Shown piece by piece: positions 22,111-34,087 of a stretch of 64,000 nt of DNA (its first letter is position 1; every line of letters begins with the position of its first letter). A program made the position numbers and the translations under genes. The DNA comes from Shinisaurus crocodilurus (Eukaryota > Chordata > Lepidosauria > Squamata > Shinisauridae): positions 115,077,379-115,141,378 of the forward strand of contig CM037876.1 in NCBI GenBank assembly GCA_021292165.1, given 5' to 3'. The notes beneath the pieces are model-generated. The model ran no database searches. It had not been told where the DNA came from and saw nothing but the letters and a program-made list of their open reading frames with translations.

Positions 22111-23281
22111 CGGTTTCCTTTCCCTTTCTCGCGGCAGCTGGTGGTTGGCGGAGGGGGCTCTCCTTCCTCCCCTGCTGGACAGGAGCCGGGCAGGTGCCAA
22201 GTGTGGGAAGGGGGTGTTGCGGGGGGGAGCGGGTCACCTGCGGCAGGTTGGCTTGCCCCCGGAGCGGCTCCTCGCATTGGCCTCGCTCGCGTGCCCCCGG
22301 AGGAAGGCGCTCGACGCCGCTGCGGAAGGATGCTGCTGGCGGCGGAGGCATCCCGCGGGAGATGCTGCGAACAGGTGCCCCAGAAGGAGCAAAGGGCCGG
22401 TGGGGGGATGATCCCGCTGGCAGCTGCGGTAACCCTATGCCCTATGTGTGTTTCTTGTGTAAGGGAGGGAGGTAAGCCAAACTGAACCCCGGGCGACTTG
22501 CTCTCGAGTAATCCTGCACAGGATCCGGCTGTAACTCATCTTGAAGAAAGCCCTTTGGGGGGAAATCCCTCGATCGGGGATGGGAGGGAGAAAGAAGCTC
22601 CCCATGAATGATTTCGGAGTTGATTTCAGTGGACCGCCGCCATACTAGGCACACCGTAGGGAGGAACCGAATGATGCAGCTTTTACTGCGGAGTAACAGT
22701 GGATCAGGCTGCAGGACTCCAGCCCTGTTCTATTAACCAATGGAAATTTGGCGATATACTTCAGTGGGTGGGGATTGTGCCCTTTCAAAGTATAGAATTG
22801 TATGGTCTCTCCATTCCCGGATTGAACTTTCTCTCCTTTGGTGAACTGGTAGTGTAGTACTTTTAAATCAGAGACCTATTATAATATGCTATGAAATCTA
22901 TGATACAGTTTAGGACACGATCCAGCCACAGAAAAGCACTTTGAAGAAGTCCCATTGGACGAAGCCTATTGTTAACACTCTGGCTGAAATGTATGGCACC
23001 AGAATTTGAACTTTGAACTCTGGCTGGATTCTGCCCCTATATTTTAAAACGTGTTTCTTCATTCTTCGTCCTCCTCCTCCTCCTCCTCCGCTCTTGCAAG
23101 AAGTCTGGAGCGGCTTTCTTTCACCCTCCAGCAGGTTTCCCTTTGTGCTCCGTCCAGGCCAAAGCGCTGCTGGCCATTGAAACACCGCCCTCGATGAGAT
23201 CTTAAAGTTTTCGAACAATCATTTGGGGGAGAGAATGAGAATGGGGTCGCTCTCTGTTGGACGGGCTGGAGTCTGGGGCGA

Positions 23282-23282
<1 letters not shown>

Positions 23283-23320
<38 letters not shown>
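23283..23320. repeat. (CA)n microsatellite
   Basis: About nineteen CA units. Confidence 0.97.
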
Positions 23321-23323
<3 letters not shown>

Positions 23324-23439
23324 CTCGAGGCTGAGCATCTCGACTCCGAAGTAAGCCCCAACAACTTTCGCGGGGACTTACTTCGGAAGAAGCGGACCTC
23401 CAGTTGAGGCCTTCCTTTGGTCAGCCGCTCCGATTTCTG

Positions 23440-23720
23440 GCAAGATTAAGTCAAATGCGCCGCTCCGCCCGCGCGTGAGGAACTGCCCAGCAACGCGGCC
23501 TCGGGGGCGGCTCCTCCCTGCGGGGCTTCAGGTGGGCAGCCAGGCCGGCGGCTGGGCGGGGCGAGGGACGCTCGGTCTCGGCCAGCCTCTGCTTCCCTCC
23601 TGCGGGGAGACCGGGCGTCGCCGAGCGCGGGTGAAGCGCGGGCCTGGCGCGTGATCCCGAGGCTGGCGAGGCGGGCACCCTTGATCATCCCCGCGGGCCG
23701 GCGCAGTGCGTGTGTGTGTG
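23440..23720. promoter_or_regulatory. Small CpG island downstream of exon 1b
   Basis: A 280-base GC-rich block with many CpGs, separate from the exon 1b island and lying between a (CA)n tract and a repeat fragment. No exon signature was seen. It could be a shore of the exon 1b promoter domain or an intronic regulatory element. Confidence 0.45.
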
Positions 23721-23905
23721 GTGACAGAATAAGGTAGTTCGAGCCAAGGGAAGGGCCGTATCCAGTGTTAGGCCTGCTTAGCGAAGACCCACTGAAATGA
23801 ATGGGACTGAACTTAGTTAGACTTGCATTGGATATAACCCTAAGTTTCTATGAATTCGGTGGGCTTCTTATTCCCAAGTAAATGTGTGCAGAATTGCAGC
23901 CTCAG

Positions 23906-23980
23906 GCTGCACTCCTATGCACGGTTACCCGGTAGTAAGTCCTATTGAACACAGTGGGACTTCCGAGCAACACGCACAGG
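23906..23980. repeat. GGGACTT-core squamate repeat
   Basis: GCTGCACTCCTATGCACGG, GGTAGTAAGTCCTATTGAAC and ACAGTGGGACTT follow the family pattern. Confidence 0.6.
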
Positions 23981-24064
23981 ATCGCATCGCACATGAGTTA
24001 ATCGCTGAGGCAAGATTTGAACTGGAGACTCCTCGAGCGGAGCTATTACACTGCACCGGCGCTC

Positions 24065-24120
24065 GCACACACGCACACGCACACACGCGCGCGCGCGCGC
24101 GCGCGCACACACACACAGAC
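24065..24120. repeat. (CA)n(CG)n(CA)n alternating tract
   Basis: About 56 bases of alternating pyrimidine-purine with a central (CG)n run of roughly 20 bases, an arrangement prone to left-handed Z-DNA. Confidence 0.95.
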
Positions 24121-24302
24121 ACACACAGAGAGGAATGCGATCTGTTTATGGGTTCTCTTTTGGCATTTTTTGCTAAACGTACTCCACGCCGCCGCCGCCC
24201 CCCCCCCCCACCTGGGAGCGCAGTGCAGCGCTAGCGAAAGCGTTATAGATCCCGTCCCTTTCAGTGGCACAGTTTCAGCGCTTTCCTCAGTGCGATTTTC
24301 AA

Positions 24303-24385
24303 GCTGCAATCCTCATATGCACACTTCCCTGGGAGTAAGCCGCTTTGAACTAGCGCGACTTACTTCTGAGTAAACCTGCCTAGGT
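24303..24385. repeat. GGGACTTACT-core squamate repeat
   Basis: CTGCAATCCTCATATGCACA, GGGAGTAAGCCGCTTTGAAC, GCGACTTACTTCTGAG, a diverged copy of the family at 6408. Confidence 0.55.
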
Positions 24386-24389
24386 TCGG

Positions 24390-27300
24390 ATTAGATAGTG
24401 CTGAATTTCAGGTGGATCCTGCTTGATCAATCCCCGCGGATTATCTACGTGCCTCTATATTTGTTGCATATTGTTTAAAATATCCCATCCCAATCCCTCC
24501 CTCCCTCTTTCTGTCTAGTAGCTGCATATATATCAGCGCATCTGCAGCGTTCCCTTCTCTAGGGGAAAACACACCCGCTCAAGTTAGAAAGCGACCCACT
24601 TTTAAAAAAAGAGAATAAAAGAAACATGTCTATTTCTCCCTCCTCAATTCGTAATGAAATACATCTGCCCTGGCCACCAGTTTTAAAAGAAGCCTGATTA
24701 TGGAACCGCGTTGGGTTTGTACTGCGTTGGAGCCAGCGATTAAACCGAATCACTTCGCTTCCAGCCCTTCACATCGTGGGGCGCACCGAGTCATTGGGAA
24801 GCTGCTTCGGGGGCTCCTTCTTTTCCGAAAGCGGGCGCGCCTGGCTGGGAGTATGGGGAGGAGCGGGGAGGCTTTTGCAATTTTTATTTATTTGTTTAAG
24901 GAAAAGGACCCCTCCCCCCCTTAATATAACCCTAGCCGCATTTTCTTGAAAAACTTTAGGAAATGACTATCCTCACCAAGTTTTCCTTTCTATAAATAGT
25001 TTCAAATCTTGAAACAAAAGTTTTCTCAACCACACACCAGATGCTGGTGGTTTCCCTTGCAGTGTGACATAATTATAAGGTCCGAAGGCAAAAGCTATAG
25101 AAGTATAATAATAATACGAAGGCAGCAGCTCTGGCTGATGGGGGGAGGGGGGGAGCACAAGCGCAGGCTTTATTTAGAACTCCCGAGATTGGCTCCAGAG
25201 CGCAAATTTCTGGAGCAGTGAGAATTTGCAGTGGGTAAATTAAACCTGATCTCTCCCCCCCCCAATAGCCCAGGCCACCCCCTTCCCAGCTCGTCCTTAG
25301 TTTTAGGATAAGGCTCCAACTGAGCTTTTGGTCCCCCCCCCCCCCCTTGAATCAAGCAGAGCAGAAAGGAAGTGACTGAAAGGGGAAAATCCGAATCTGG
25401 ATGAACTGTAGAATTCTAGTCTACATGTTTTGACCTACTACAACAACAACAACCTGAACAAGCATCTGACTGAGCCAGTGGCCGTCATCACAACTTGAGG
25501 CTGTGAAGCCTATAAGTGAATGATGGGTTGTGTGAAGAAGTCTTTCCTTTGGTTTGTCCTGAACGTATTGCCAGACAATTGCACTGAGCTCTCCTGTCTC
25601 CTGAGCTCTAGTGTTATTATAAGAGAGGATCGAGCATTTCAATTCGACATGCAATTTGCACATTACTGCTGCTGCTGCTGCTGCTACCCTGAGGGAGACC
25701 CCAAACATTTGCAGCATGGCAGGAGAGGGCAGGCGCCTCTTGCTGGAGGCTCAGCGGCAGCAGCCCCCGCGATGGGGGTGGGGTGGGGTGGGGTAGAGAA
25801 GGGGTGTGTATGTGAGCATTGGGTGGGCATCACTTGAGCTCAGGGGATGAATGCAGCAAGCTCCCCCTCCCATTCAGCCCCTGTAGCCACCTGATGAAGT
25901 GGGGATGGGTTTTAAAGAGGTGTGTGAGGAAATTAGCCTTGCCAGATTTGAGCTTTCCTGGCTGGCTGAGGCCTCTGGCCTACACATTGCTCTCTGCTGG
26001 CTTCATGAGGGCTGTTGGGGGTGGGGGTGGTGAGGAGAAGGTAGGAGATTGTCTTAAAAAACAAATATTTTTCCTGCACACCTGAGGGGGGCACTCCCAA
26101 CAGTAGGGCATGACTCCTTCCCTGTTTCTATCCCAATTTTGCTGCCTAGTATATCTGCTCTGCTGTAATAAAACAGGGAGTAATAATGACTTGGTTTCCT
26201 AGGTATCACACACCACACAGAGCCTTCTTGATTTAGATAGTGAACTCTCCCTGAATAAGGACAGAGCTGCAATCCACTCCAGATACCTTCTTTGGATGGA
26301 CCTGAGGTTACTGGCATTTTGAAATAAGCTGGTTGAACACAGGCAGGCAATGAAGCAGCTCCTTATCCACCTCTGGCTACTTAATGCATCTGTTTAATGG
26401 GGTTTGCTGCCCAGTGAATCTCTTTCTCCCTCCCAGTCAGAGAAAGGGTGGTCCGAAGGAATCCTGGGATTTTGGCTGAGATATTTCAATAAGATCTATG
26501 TCATTTGTTGGGGACATGATGGAGCTTAAATATCTCCCATTGAGAGTAATGGAAATGAAATGTGCACCACTTGGGCTGGACCATGCCCTCCTTGGCTGGC
26601 TGGTCACAGTTAGTTCTATTATGGTCCAGCCATAATACGGTAGGTACTTCTATGCCCAATAGGACTCACTTGGCAGAGGATTGTAGCTGCAGTGCCATTG
26701 ATTTAAATGAAAGAGTTAAGCATGTGCTTAAATTTCTTCCACTGTAATCATTAGGCCTTACAAGTGCATCATCTTAGCTGGATAATAATGCCTTTGGTTA
26801 TTTATTATTAGGTTATGTGTTCTTTTAAACTTTATTTTATAAAACGTTATGAGAATTATGTAAAATACACAATGTACTGTATATAATCATTGCTGTTGAA
26901 GCTTGTTATAAATACCATATCTTGTGTTACAATACTTTCTACAAAGCACTTGCTTCCATTTTGAAAACTGATGCAACTCCCTGGCCCAGATTTCCGGTAC
27001 ATTATTTCCAAGTCTGATGGAAAATACCCTACTGAACTTGTGGTGTGTGTGTGTGTGTGTTGTGGGCAAATGTACTTTTCCTGGTTTAGTAATAGCAACC
27101 TTTGAAAATTAAAGGCTGGCAGAAGTTTTGTGACTATTTCCTCTTCGGGGGCTCTGAGGGAAACTTAGTATTCTGAAGGGAATTAATGCTTCCCCAGTTA
27201 CTAGGTAGGAAATAAAGGTCATTTTGATCCTTTTTCCCCGGATGCTCTGTGCTTTTTTCTCACTGCACAACTAAGCAATACATAACATTATTATTAATAA

Positions 27301-28230
27301 ATAAGAGCAATTTATTACATCTATACTCTACTTTCCCTTGGCTTGCTCAAGGCAGCTAAACAAATTAACATTGCATAAATACATTTTAGCAAAAATAGGA
27401 TAATCAAGATAAGAATCTTATCCTGGCATTACACACATTAGTCTTAAAATTTCTTAATGCATAGTAGTCACAACTGAATTTATTTTGATGGTAATTATTT
27501 TCTAGTCATTATTACTATTTTTACGGTTTGGCCCTACTGATCAGTCTAGGGCATAGAGTTTGTGGGAACCTCACACTGGCTTTGGATAAAATGCATAAGA
27601 AAATTTCAAAACTGAAGACGAAAAATTTTTCAAACAAATTTTATTTATTTATTTATTTATTTAGAAATAAGCTGGTTGAACACAGGCAATGAAGGTTGAA
27701 TACAGGAAATAACCAGATTGAACACAGTAGCACAGTAGATCAAGCTTTTAATATAACAAATACATGATATACATGGGTACTGTGCAGCTTTCATTGAAGT
27801 ATGGGAGATAAGATTATGAAGGCATCATGTATATTTGTGTATGGCAGTGCCCCTTTTGTTTGTGTGTGTATGTAATATATATATATATATATATATGATT
27901 AGAACAATAATGTTCTGTGTCAAATATTATGCAGAGTTAGGCATAGTTAAGCTATGAAATCAATGGGTTTAGGTACAGCTAACTCTGCATAAGATCTTTT
28001 GTTAAATTATTATACTGCACTATAACCTTAACACATTTACCAGCAGCAGTAGCTCTGTCTGTCTGTCTGTCTAAGCAACTGTCTCTGAACCAGGAGCAAT
28101 AGTTCTATTTTCTCTCTATCTTCTAGAAAGTACATGTGTGATTTATTGAGATGAATATATTGGTTAGAAGGTGTTAAGCTGTTATTATTACTGTGTTTAT
28201 CACCATCAATATACTTGATGGTTTACAGCT
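24390..28230. other. Intronic stretch, no exon recognised
   Basis: Mostly unique-looking DNA with short (CTG)n near 25665-25686, (CAA)n near 25440, (TTTA)n near 27642 and (AT)n at 27874-27896. The 24400-25400 part has few repeats. No WNT7B exon 2 signature was found. Confidence 0.5.
27874..27896. repeat. (AT)n microsatellite
   Basis: About eleven AT units after a GT run. Confidence 0.9.
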
Positions 28231-28232
28231 GC

Positions 28233-28370
28233 CTTCCCCAACCTGGTGCCTTCCAGATGTTTTGTTCTACAACTCCCAGGGTTCCTAACCATTGGCCATG
28301 CTGGCTGGAGCTGATGGGAGTTAAAGTCCAAACCATCTGGATGGTAGCACATTGGGCAAGGCTGCTTTGC
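28233..28370. repeat. Fold-back MITE, ACAACTCCCA type
   Basis: CTTCCCCAACCTGGTGCCTT ... TACAACTCCCAGGGTTCC ... GATGGGAGTTAAAGTCC ... AAGGCTGC. Imperfect inverted arms, no clear target duplication. Confidence 0.6.
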
Positions 28371-29059
28371 AGAGAAACATACAGCCCTGCCCTGGAGGAA
28401 TCTAAACATAGGTGATGAGGGAGACAACAGAGGAATATTCAACCGTAAAAAAAGCAAAGCAAAGGGAGAAAAGGGTTGAATATTCCCAAACGCAGTTACA
28501 TGTAGTTTGGCTTTGTTTAGGCTGAGGGTGAATCCTTCCCGTTATGGTGGCTAGAGAAAGCCACAAAAGTGTTTGATATGTGTCAACTGTTTGACACATC
28601 CAGCTTATAACAGGGGCAAAGACTTTTGTGATGAATGTACAGTAGACACATTCCGAATGGCGGCAGTGTCAGCAGCCAGTTGTATGAGCAGCTTTTTTCA
28701 TGTTCATATATCCATTGAATGCTGACTTTCAACGGGTCTGTTTTTTGTTGATTCCACTCACTCTGGTCATGGAACTTACTAGCAATAGGCAAAATGAAAT
28801 GCACTTAGATTTCACATGTCAGAAGAGGAGGGGGCAAAACCATATTATTTCTATCTAAGAATAGCTATATTGAAGAAATAACAATGAGTATTTATTTATA
28901 CAGCACTTTATAACACTGGTTTTCCATTTAAAAAAATATATATTCAGGGAACCCTTACCGTAGCCCTTCGGCCTTCGCATGGCATAAGATAATGGGGAAG
29001 TCCTCTCAGGCAGGGATGGATGAATCTGTCAGTTTTTGGTTGCTCTCTGTTTCTCATTT

Positions 29060-29290
29060 TTCCTTTTAAAAGTTCAGTTTATCCCCAAATATGAGAATTT
29101 TAAAAAGACACTCACATTAAAATTTGTTTGCATTTTTGTGCACATTTTTCCTAATATGTGGATTTTGTACACTATTTTGCCTAATATACATACTTTTTGC
29201 AAGCAATTTCCTAATATGATCCAATTTTGAACATTATTTTCATGAATTTTTTGTGTGCAGTTTCCTCTAATATATGCATTTGTGTGTGTG
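29060..29290. repeat. Degenerate minisatellite-like array
   Basis: The phrase TTT(C/G)CCTAATATGTG or a variant recurs about every 33 bases (TTTTTCCTAATATGTGGATT, TTTGCCTAATATACATACT, TTTCCTAATATGATCC, TTTCCTCTAATATATGCATT). Confidence 0.6.
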
Positions 29291-29479
29291 TGTGTGTGTA
29301 TGTATGTGTGACTAGATTAGGAGAAGTGCAAATTTCGAAGGATAATTGAGTTTCAATTTGTGTATTGGTTCAAAAATGCAAGATTATGTAAGGGGCCTAT
29401 ACCTAGGATTATGTCTGGGGTATAGACACACCTGTGATTGCACTGTTAGAGGGGTTTTTTTAGTGTGTTAAAATAGGGT

Positions 29480-30840
29480 GAATAGGGTAATCTACTTGGA
29501 CTTCAAAGGGGCTTTTGACAAAATCTCTTACCAAAGGCTCCTAAGTAAACTTAGCAGTCATAGGATAAGAAAAAAAGAAGAAGGAAAGTTCCTCTTATGG
29601 ATTGGTAATAGTTAAACAACAGGAAGCAGAGATTAAGAGGGAATAACAGAGAGAAGTGAGAAGTGGTTTGGCATTGGGAACTGTGCTTCATAACTTGTTC
29701 ATAGATGATCTGATGTTAGGGGTGAGCAGAGAAGTGGCCGAGTTTGCTGATGACACCATATTATTCTGGGTGGAAAAACCAAAAAGGGATTGCAAAGAAC
29801 ACCAAAAGGATCTCTCCAAACTGGGGGAAGTGGGCAATAAAGGCAAATGCAGTTCAATGTAAGTATAAAGTGATGCACGTTGAGGCAAACTTCACATATA
29901 TGCTGACAGGATCTGAGCTGGTGGTAATTGATTAGGAAAGAGTTGACTGATCTTAGGGCCATGGTGAATAGATCAATGAAAACAATGACCCATCATGCAG
30001 CTTCTTTGAAAAAAGACAAATTCCATTTTGGGGAATCATTAGGAAAGGGATCAAAAATTGGCCAATATCAGAATGCCTTCATACAAATACTGTATATGAT
30101 GTGACCACACCTGGAATACCGTGTGCAGTTCTGGTCCCTACACCTCAAAAAGGATATCGTAGAGTTGGAAAAACTGTAGAAAAGAGCAATCAAAATGATC
30201 AAGAGATGGAAGCAACCCCCCTGTGAAGAAAGGTTACAATGTTTGGGGCTTTTCAGCTTAATAAAAAGGCAGGTAAGGGGAGGGGACACACGATAGAGGT
30301 TTATAAAATCATAGATGGTGAGGAGGAAGTGGAGTTTTTCTTCCTCTCTCATAATACTAGAACCTGGGGACGTCCAGGTTCTATGATTCTATGACGTTCC
30401 ATGAACCTGAATGGTGGGTCTTTCAGGGCAGACAAAAGGAAGTCCTTCACACAGAGCATAGTTAAATGATAGAATTTGCTATCGCAAGGTGTAGGCAGTG
30501 ATGGCCACCAATTTAGATGGCTTTAAAAGGGGTATAGGCACATTCATGGAGGAGAATGGCTACTAGTACTGAGCACCATACATTACCGCCAGGAGCAGAG
30601 ACAACATGCCTCTAAATCAGTGTTCTCCAACCTTGGGTCCCCAGATGTTTTTGGCCTACAACTCCCAGTATGCCCCAGCCAGGGTTGGAGAACCCAGGGT
30701 TGGAGAACACTGCTCTAAATACCCACTGCTGTGGAACAAGGATGGAAGAGGGCTACTTCCCCCATGCCCTGCTTGCGGGCTTCTCATAGGCGCCAGGGTT
30801 GCCACTAGGGGCAGTGCTAGGTACTGAAAAGATCTGGGAC
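29480..30840 (+). mobile_element. CR1/L3-type LINE remnant
   Basis: The degenerate ORF2 shows reverse-transcriptase pieces: a WILLLGLQ-like motif-A relic, LFIDDLM, FADDTILFWV (catalytic-site motif preserved) and, further on, TPGIPCAVLVPTPQKGYRR-like text corresponding to YCVQFW.P. The 3' part (30416-30840) matches the L3-type 3' region also at 62502-62742 (TAGATGGCTTTAAAAGG, CAATGGCTACTAGTAC-like). It carries many stops and frameshifts, and a MITE is inserted at 30618-30712. Confidence 0.7.
30618..30712. mobile_element. Fold-back hAT-type MITE (CAGTGTTCTCCAACC family), copy 2
   Basis: 95 bp with CAGTGTTCTCCAACC / GGTTGGAGAACACTG termini and exact 8-bp duplications CTCTAAAT at 30610-30617 and 30713-30720. 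It is inserted in the L3 LINE 3' region, so it is younger than that LINE copy. Confidence 0.88.
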
Positions 30841-31211
30841 TCAGGCCCATAGGACCAAAAAAAAGGAGAGGTGCAAATTTGCATATGCTAATTTAGATAT
30901 GCAAATATATGTGCATAATTAGAAACAATTACTACAATAATTTAAATTTTTATAGAAAAGCTAATTAACCTCTTACTTGCTTTCAGGACAGAACTGTGCA
31001 ATGTTTCAAATTGTGGTTGCTCAACAATGCACCCACATTTTCCCTTGGTCTTTCAGGCCCAAATCCAGATGGGGAGGATGGAGTGCCTGGGACCAGCAAA
31101 GAGCTGCATGGGCACCTTAATCATTTACTGATTAACTGCAAACTGAACATGGCACACTGGCAAGGGACAATGTGGCAATGTATTGCAGACTATAATAACC
31201 CATGCTCTTGG

Positions 31212-31275
31212 GCTGCACACGTACACAATTACTAGCGAGTAACCCCCATTAAATACGGTGGGATTTACTTCTGAG
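31212..31275. repeat. GGATTTACT-core squamate repeat
   Basis: CACACGTACACAATTACTAG, CGAGTAACCCCCATTAAATA, CGGTGGGATTTACTTCTGAG fits the family. Confidence 0.5.
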
Positions 31276-31589
31276 AAAATCCTCACTCGCTCTCCCCCCA
31301 AAACACGGACAAGCACAACAGCATGGGACAGAGACCTCAGGACTGGAGGATGTTGCTTTACTGCTCCTGGTCTCTGGACTGTTGTGAGGAGGCAGAGAGA
31401 GCCATCACAAAAAGCCTCATTTTATTTCAAATACTTTATTTTGGTAGTTTCTGGGATTCTAGAACACATTTTTTATGGTTCTTGGGTTCCAATTTGGGTT
31501 CTAAGCATGAAAATTGTCTTTTTTCACAGCTGCCAGACACTGATTTTTCATTGAGCTCTCCACGATAAGCTCAGGCTCGCTTCCCTCCT

Positions 31590-31995
31590 TTGCCACTGTG
31601 GTGTTTCTCACATCAGTATAATATGTAAAGTTGGGGGTGGGGCTTTTCCCAATGCACACAATGGAATTATGCTGAAATGCATTCCCCACTTTTTTGTCAA
31701 TTTCCCCAGTGTGGAGAGATCCTCTTGGAGCTCTTCATAATCCTCCTGGGTTTTCAGCACCCTGAACAATTTGGTGTTATTTGCAAACTTGTCCACGTCG
31801 CTTCTCACTCCAGATCACATAGCAACAAATACTTTTAAAAAATCTGTTGCCGTACAGATCCTTGGACTCCACTTCCAAAGACCAAATCCTGAGTTTTGTG
31901 GAGGGAGATCCCTTTGTTCATTTTTGTGGAAGACCAGCAACTGGGTCTTCTGCGTGAGTTCAGCACTTAACGGGTTAACTGGCACTGAGATATAG
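31590..31995 (-). mobile_element. CR1/L3-like LINE fragment
   Basis: Minus-strand reading gives KFANNTKLFRVL followed by QEDYEELQEDLSTL, a decayed form of the CR1/L3 motif around FADDTKLFR. The second and third catalytic-site residues are N instead of D, so the copy is dead. No 3' tail is recognisable. Confidence 0.6.
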
Positions 31996-32059
31996 CCCAT
32001 CAAGGGGATATTAAGCGATTTAAATGCAACCACCACCTAAAAAGCACACAGAACCATTC

Positions 32060-32660
32060 ACATCAAAGAATAGATGCTTTATTTACGGTAGGTTAATGGA
32101 GCGGAACTAATAGACTTCTAGGAATACTACAGCATAAACAAAACTAGGTCGTGACCTCATGAATTGGAAATCCTTATTTCCCAGGCTAGCGTATTGCAGC
32201 AATAGAGTTACCTTGCACCAGAGACTTTACGCTTCCAAGCTTCTGGTCTGCCTAGCCTGACTCCGAGCCCGTCCGTGCTCGGGGAAGAGAACTGCTTGAC
32301 CCAGCCGGGGCTGGACTTGGAAGATGTCAGCTCGCCCGTGTTCACAACAACCCTTTTCGGGTGGGTAGAGGGGTTTTCTACCCCGTCCTTCCCCCCTTCC
32401 CACCCTTTGATGATCAGGTGGGCTTATTCCTGCCCCTTGCGGTCTCCTTCAGGGGATACTTTGCAGCTCTTTGAGACTGCCCTTTACCTCCGGATGGTCC
32501 ATGCTTCCTCTTGTGGATTCGGGCAGATGTACCTGTCTGGCCAGACCTGCATCTCCTGTCCCCCAGGTGGGGATTATGCAGACAGGGGTTGTCAAGGGAA
32601 AACTATGTGTGGTCGCTAAGGGGAAACTATGTCAGGGTCCGTGTCACTGTGTGTGTGCTT
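32060..32660. repeat. Unclassified repeat-like block, possible LTR remnant
   Basis: Distinct base composition and a CTTTATTTA (reverse poly-A-like) signal near the left edge. It has internal repetition of GGGAAAACTATGTGTGG / GGGGAAACTATGTCAGG near 32598-32634. No terminal TG/CA or duplication could be set. No protein recognised. Confidence 0.3.
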
Positions 32661-33279
32661 AGGCTTTCTCCACAATTTTAATCTTGTTCTGTGTCTGAAT
32701 TTGTTACTGACCTAAAGCAGCACTTAATGATGGTACATTGGATAACCCTTAGGTGAAGCTGCCAACAGTCTCAGGTGAAAAGCACTGCATTTGAGGTGAT
32801 GTAAAATCTGATTCCTATCTGTGATGTTATAAGTGTGATGGCACATTCACGCATGCAAGCCTTCTGTTGATATTGTAGTCATCCAGTGGTGAACATGCAT
32901 GTGTGAACCAGTCCTAAATCTCTGTGCTTCTGTTTCTGTTGTGAAAATGTGTTTAGCTTGACTGAGGGTTGCATCACTTATCATTCTTCATTTGGTTTTC
33001 TTCACTTCTTCATATCCATGTAGGAAAAGGCATGAAATTTAAAGATATGGGTAACACAATCACACATGCATGCATTATTATTTGAATAACACAGTGTACA
33101 TGTGCTGGGGTGGGAAGCAACAGCCAAGATGCAGGACACACATGTATGCGGACATTTATTACATGACATGGGTCCATCTGCAGGAGGGTCCCACGCTTAC
33201 TCAGGGACACACTTCTCAAATACCATGTAGACACAACTCTCATAGAATGGGCAGTTTGTCTCATTCTGTATCTCTACGG

Positions 33280-33366
33280 GTGTAATCCTATACACACTTT
33301 CTTGGGAGAAAGTCCCATTGATCTTAATGGGGCTTACTTGTGGGCAGACATGCATACGATTGCACA
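33280..33366. repeat. GGGGCTTACT-core squamate repeat
   Basis: GGTGTAATCCTATACACACT, GGGAGAAAGTCCCATTGATC, TTAATGGGGCTTACTTG, CATACGATTGCA: a well-preserved copy of the family at 6408. Confidence 0.7.
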
Positions 33367-33862
33367 GTAACTGTCTAGAAGATTGAAACTGAATTCCTGT
33401 TTTTTCTCTCTTAGGGATTATGAAAAACAATTACAAATGTAATCAGTAAGGGCCTTACTTTACTGTATTCCTGTTAGTCTGTTACCTAAATGCACAGAGG
33501 AATTTACAGTTAAATGAGAGGAGGGTAATGTGTGTCAAGCAGTTGCTTGCTACTACAACATACGTTTATTCATGGAAAGGAGGAGGATGAAGACCTGCCT
33601 GCCTGCCTGACACAGAAGAACATTTTTAAAAACTTCTAGTAGACTTTTGGCCCTTCAGAAATAATAATAAATAATAATATTAATTTGGATGATTCTAGAG
33701 GTAGGTTCACTTAGATTTCCCACCAACACTTGCTGCTTCAACGCTTGCTGGCCAGAATTGGTGGGGGAGCTAAACTGTGAGAGGTGCATGAGGATAGGTG
33801 AATGGGGAGATGTTTGGAAAGAGCTGGAAGGAGGACACTTATTTAGAATGCTCCTTTCATTG

Positions 33863-34050
33863 CATACTCTCCAATTGCCTCAAATTGCTGGGACAGTCCA
33901 GCAAACACCTAAGCCATCACCGCTTCTTACTTTGTTATGCAGAGCCCCGATTTGTTATGCAGAGCCAGAATCCAGCTGCCTCTTACCACAAGCTATTTAG
34001 CTTATCTGCGATTTTGCCCATGGACCCTTTAAGCAGGAATGGAACAGACC

Positions 34051-34087
<37 letters not shown>

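Larger units (their letters stand above)
21290..22480 (+). promoter_or_regulatory. WNT7B: CpG island, promoter and 5' UTR of WNT7B exon 1b
   Basis: About 1.2 kb of dense CpG surrounding the alternative first exon, the usual setting of a developmental-gene promoter. It contains a GGCAGC hexanucleotide run (about 21724-21750), poly-C tracts and GC boxes, and no obvious TATA box. The 5' UTR probably lies within about 21650-22020. Repeats recognised elsewhere in the window are absent, as expected for a protected promoter. Confidence 0.75.

Noticed and set aside
23884..24373. Frames rich in His-Thr or Ala-Arg around 24.1 kb
   Set aside because: These are translations of the CA/CG tract on different frames.
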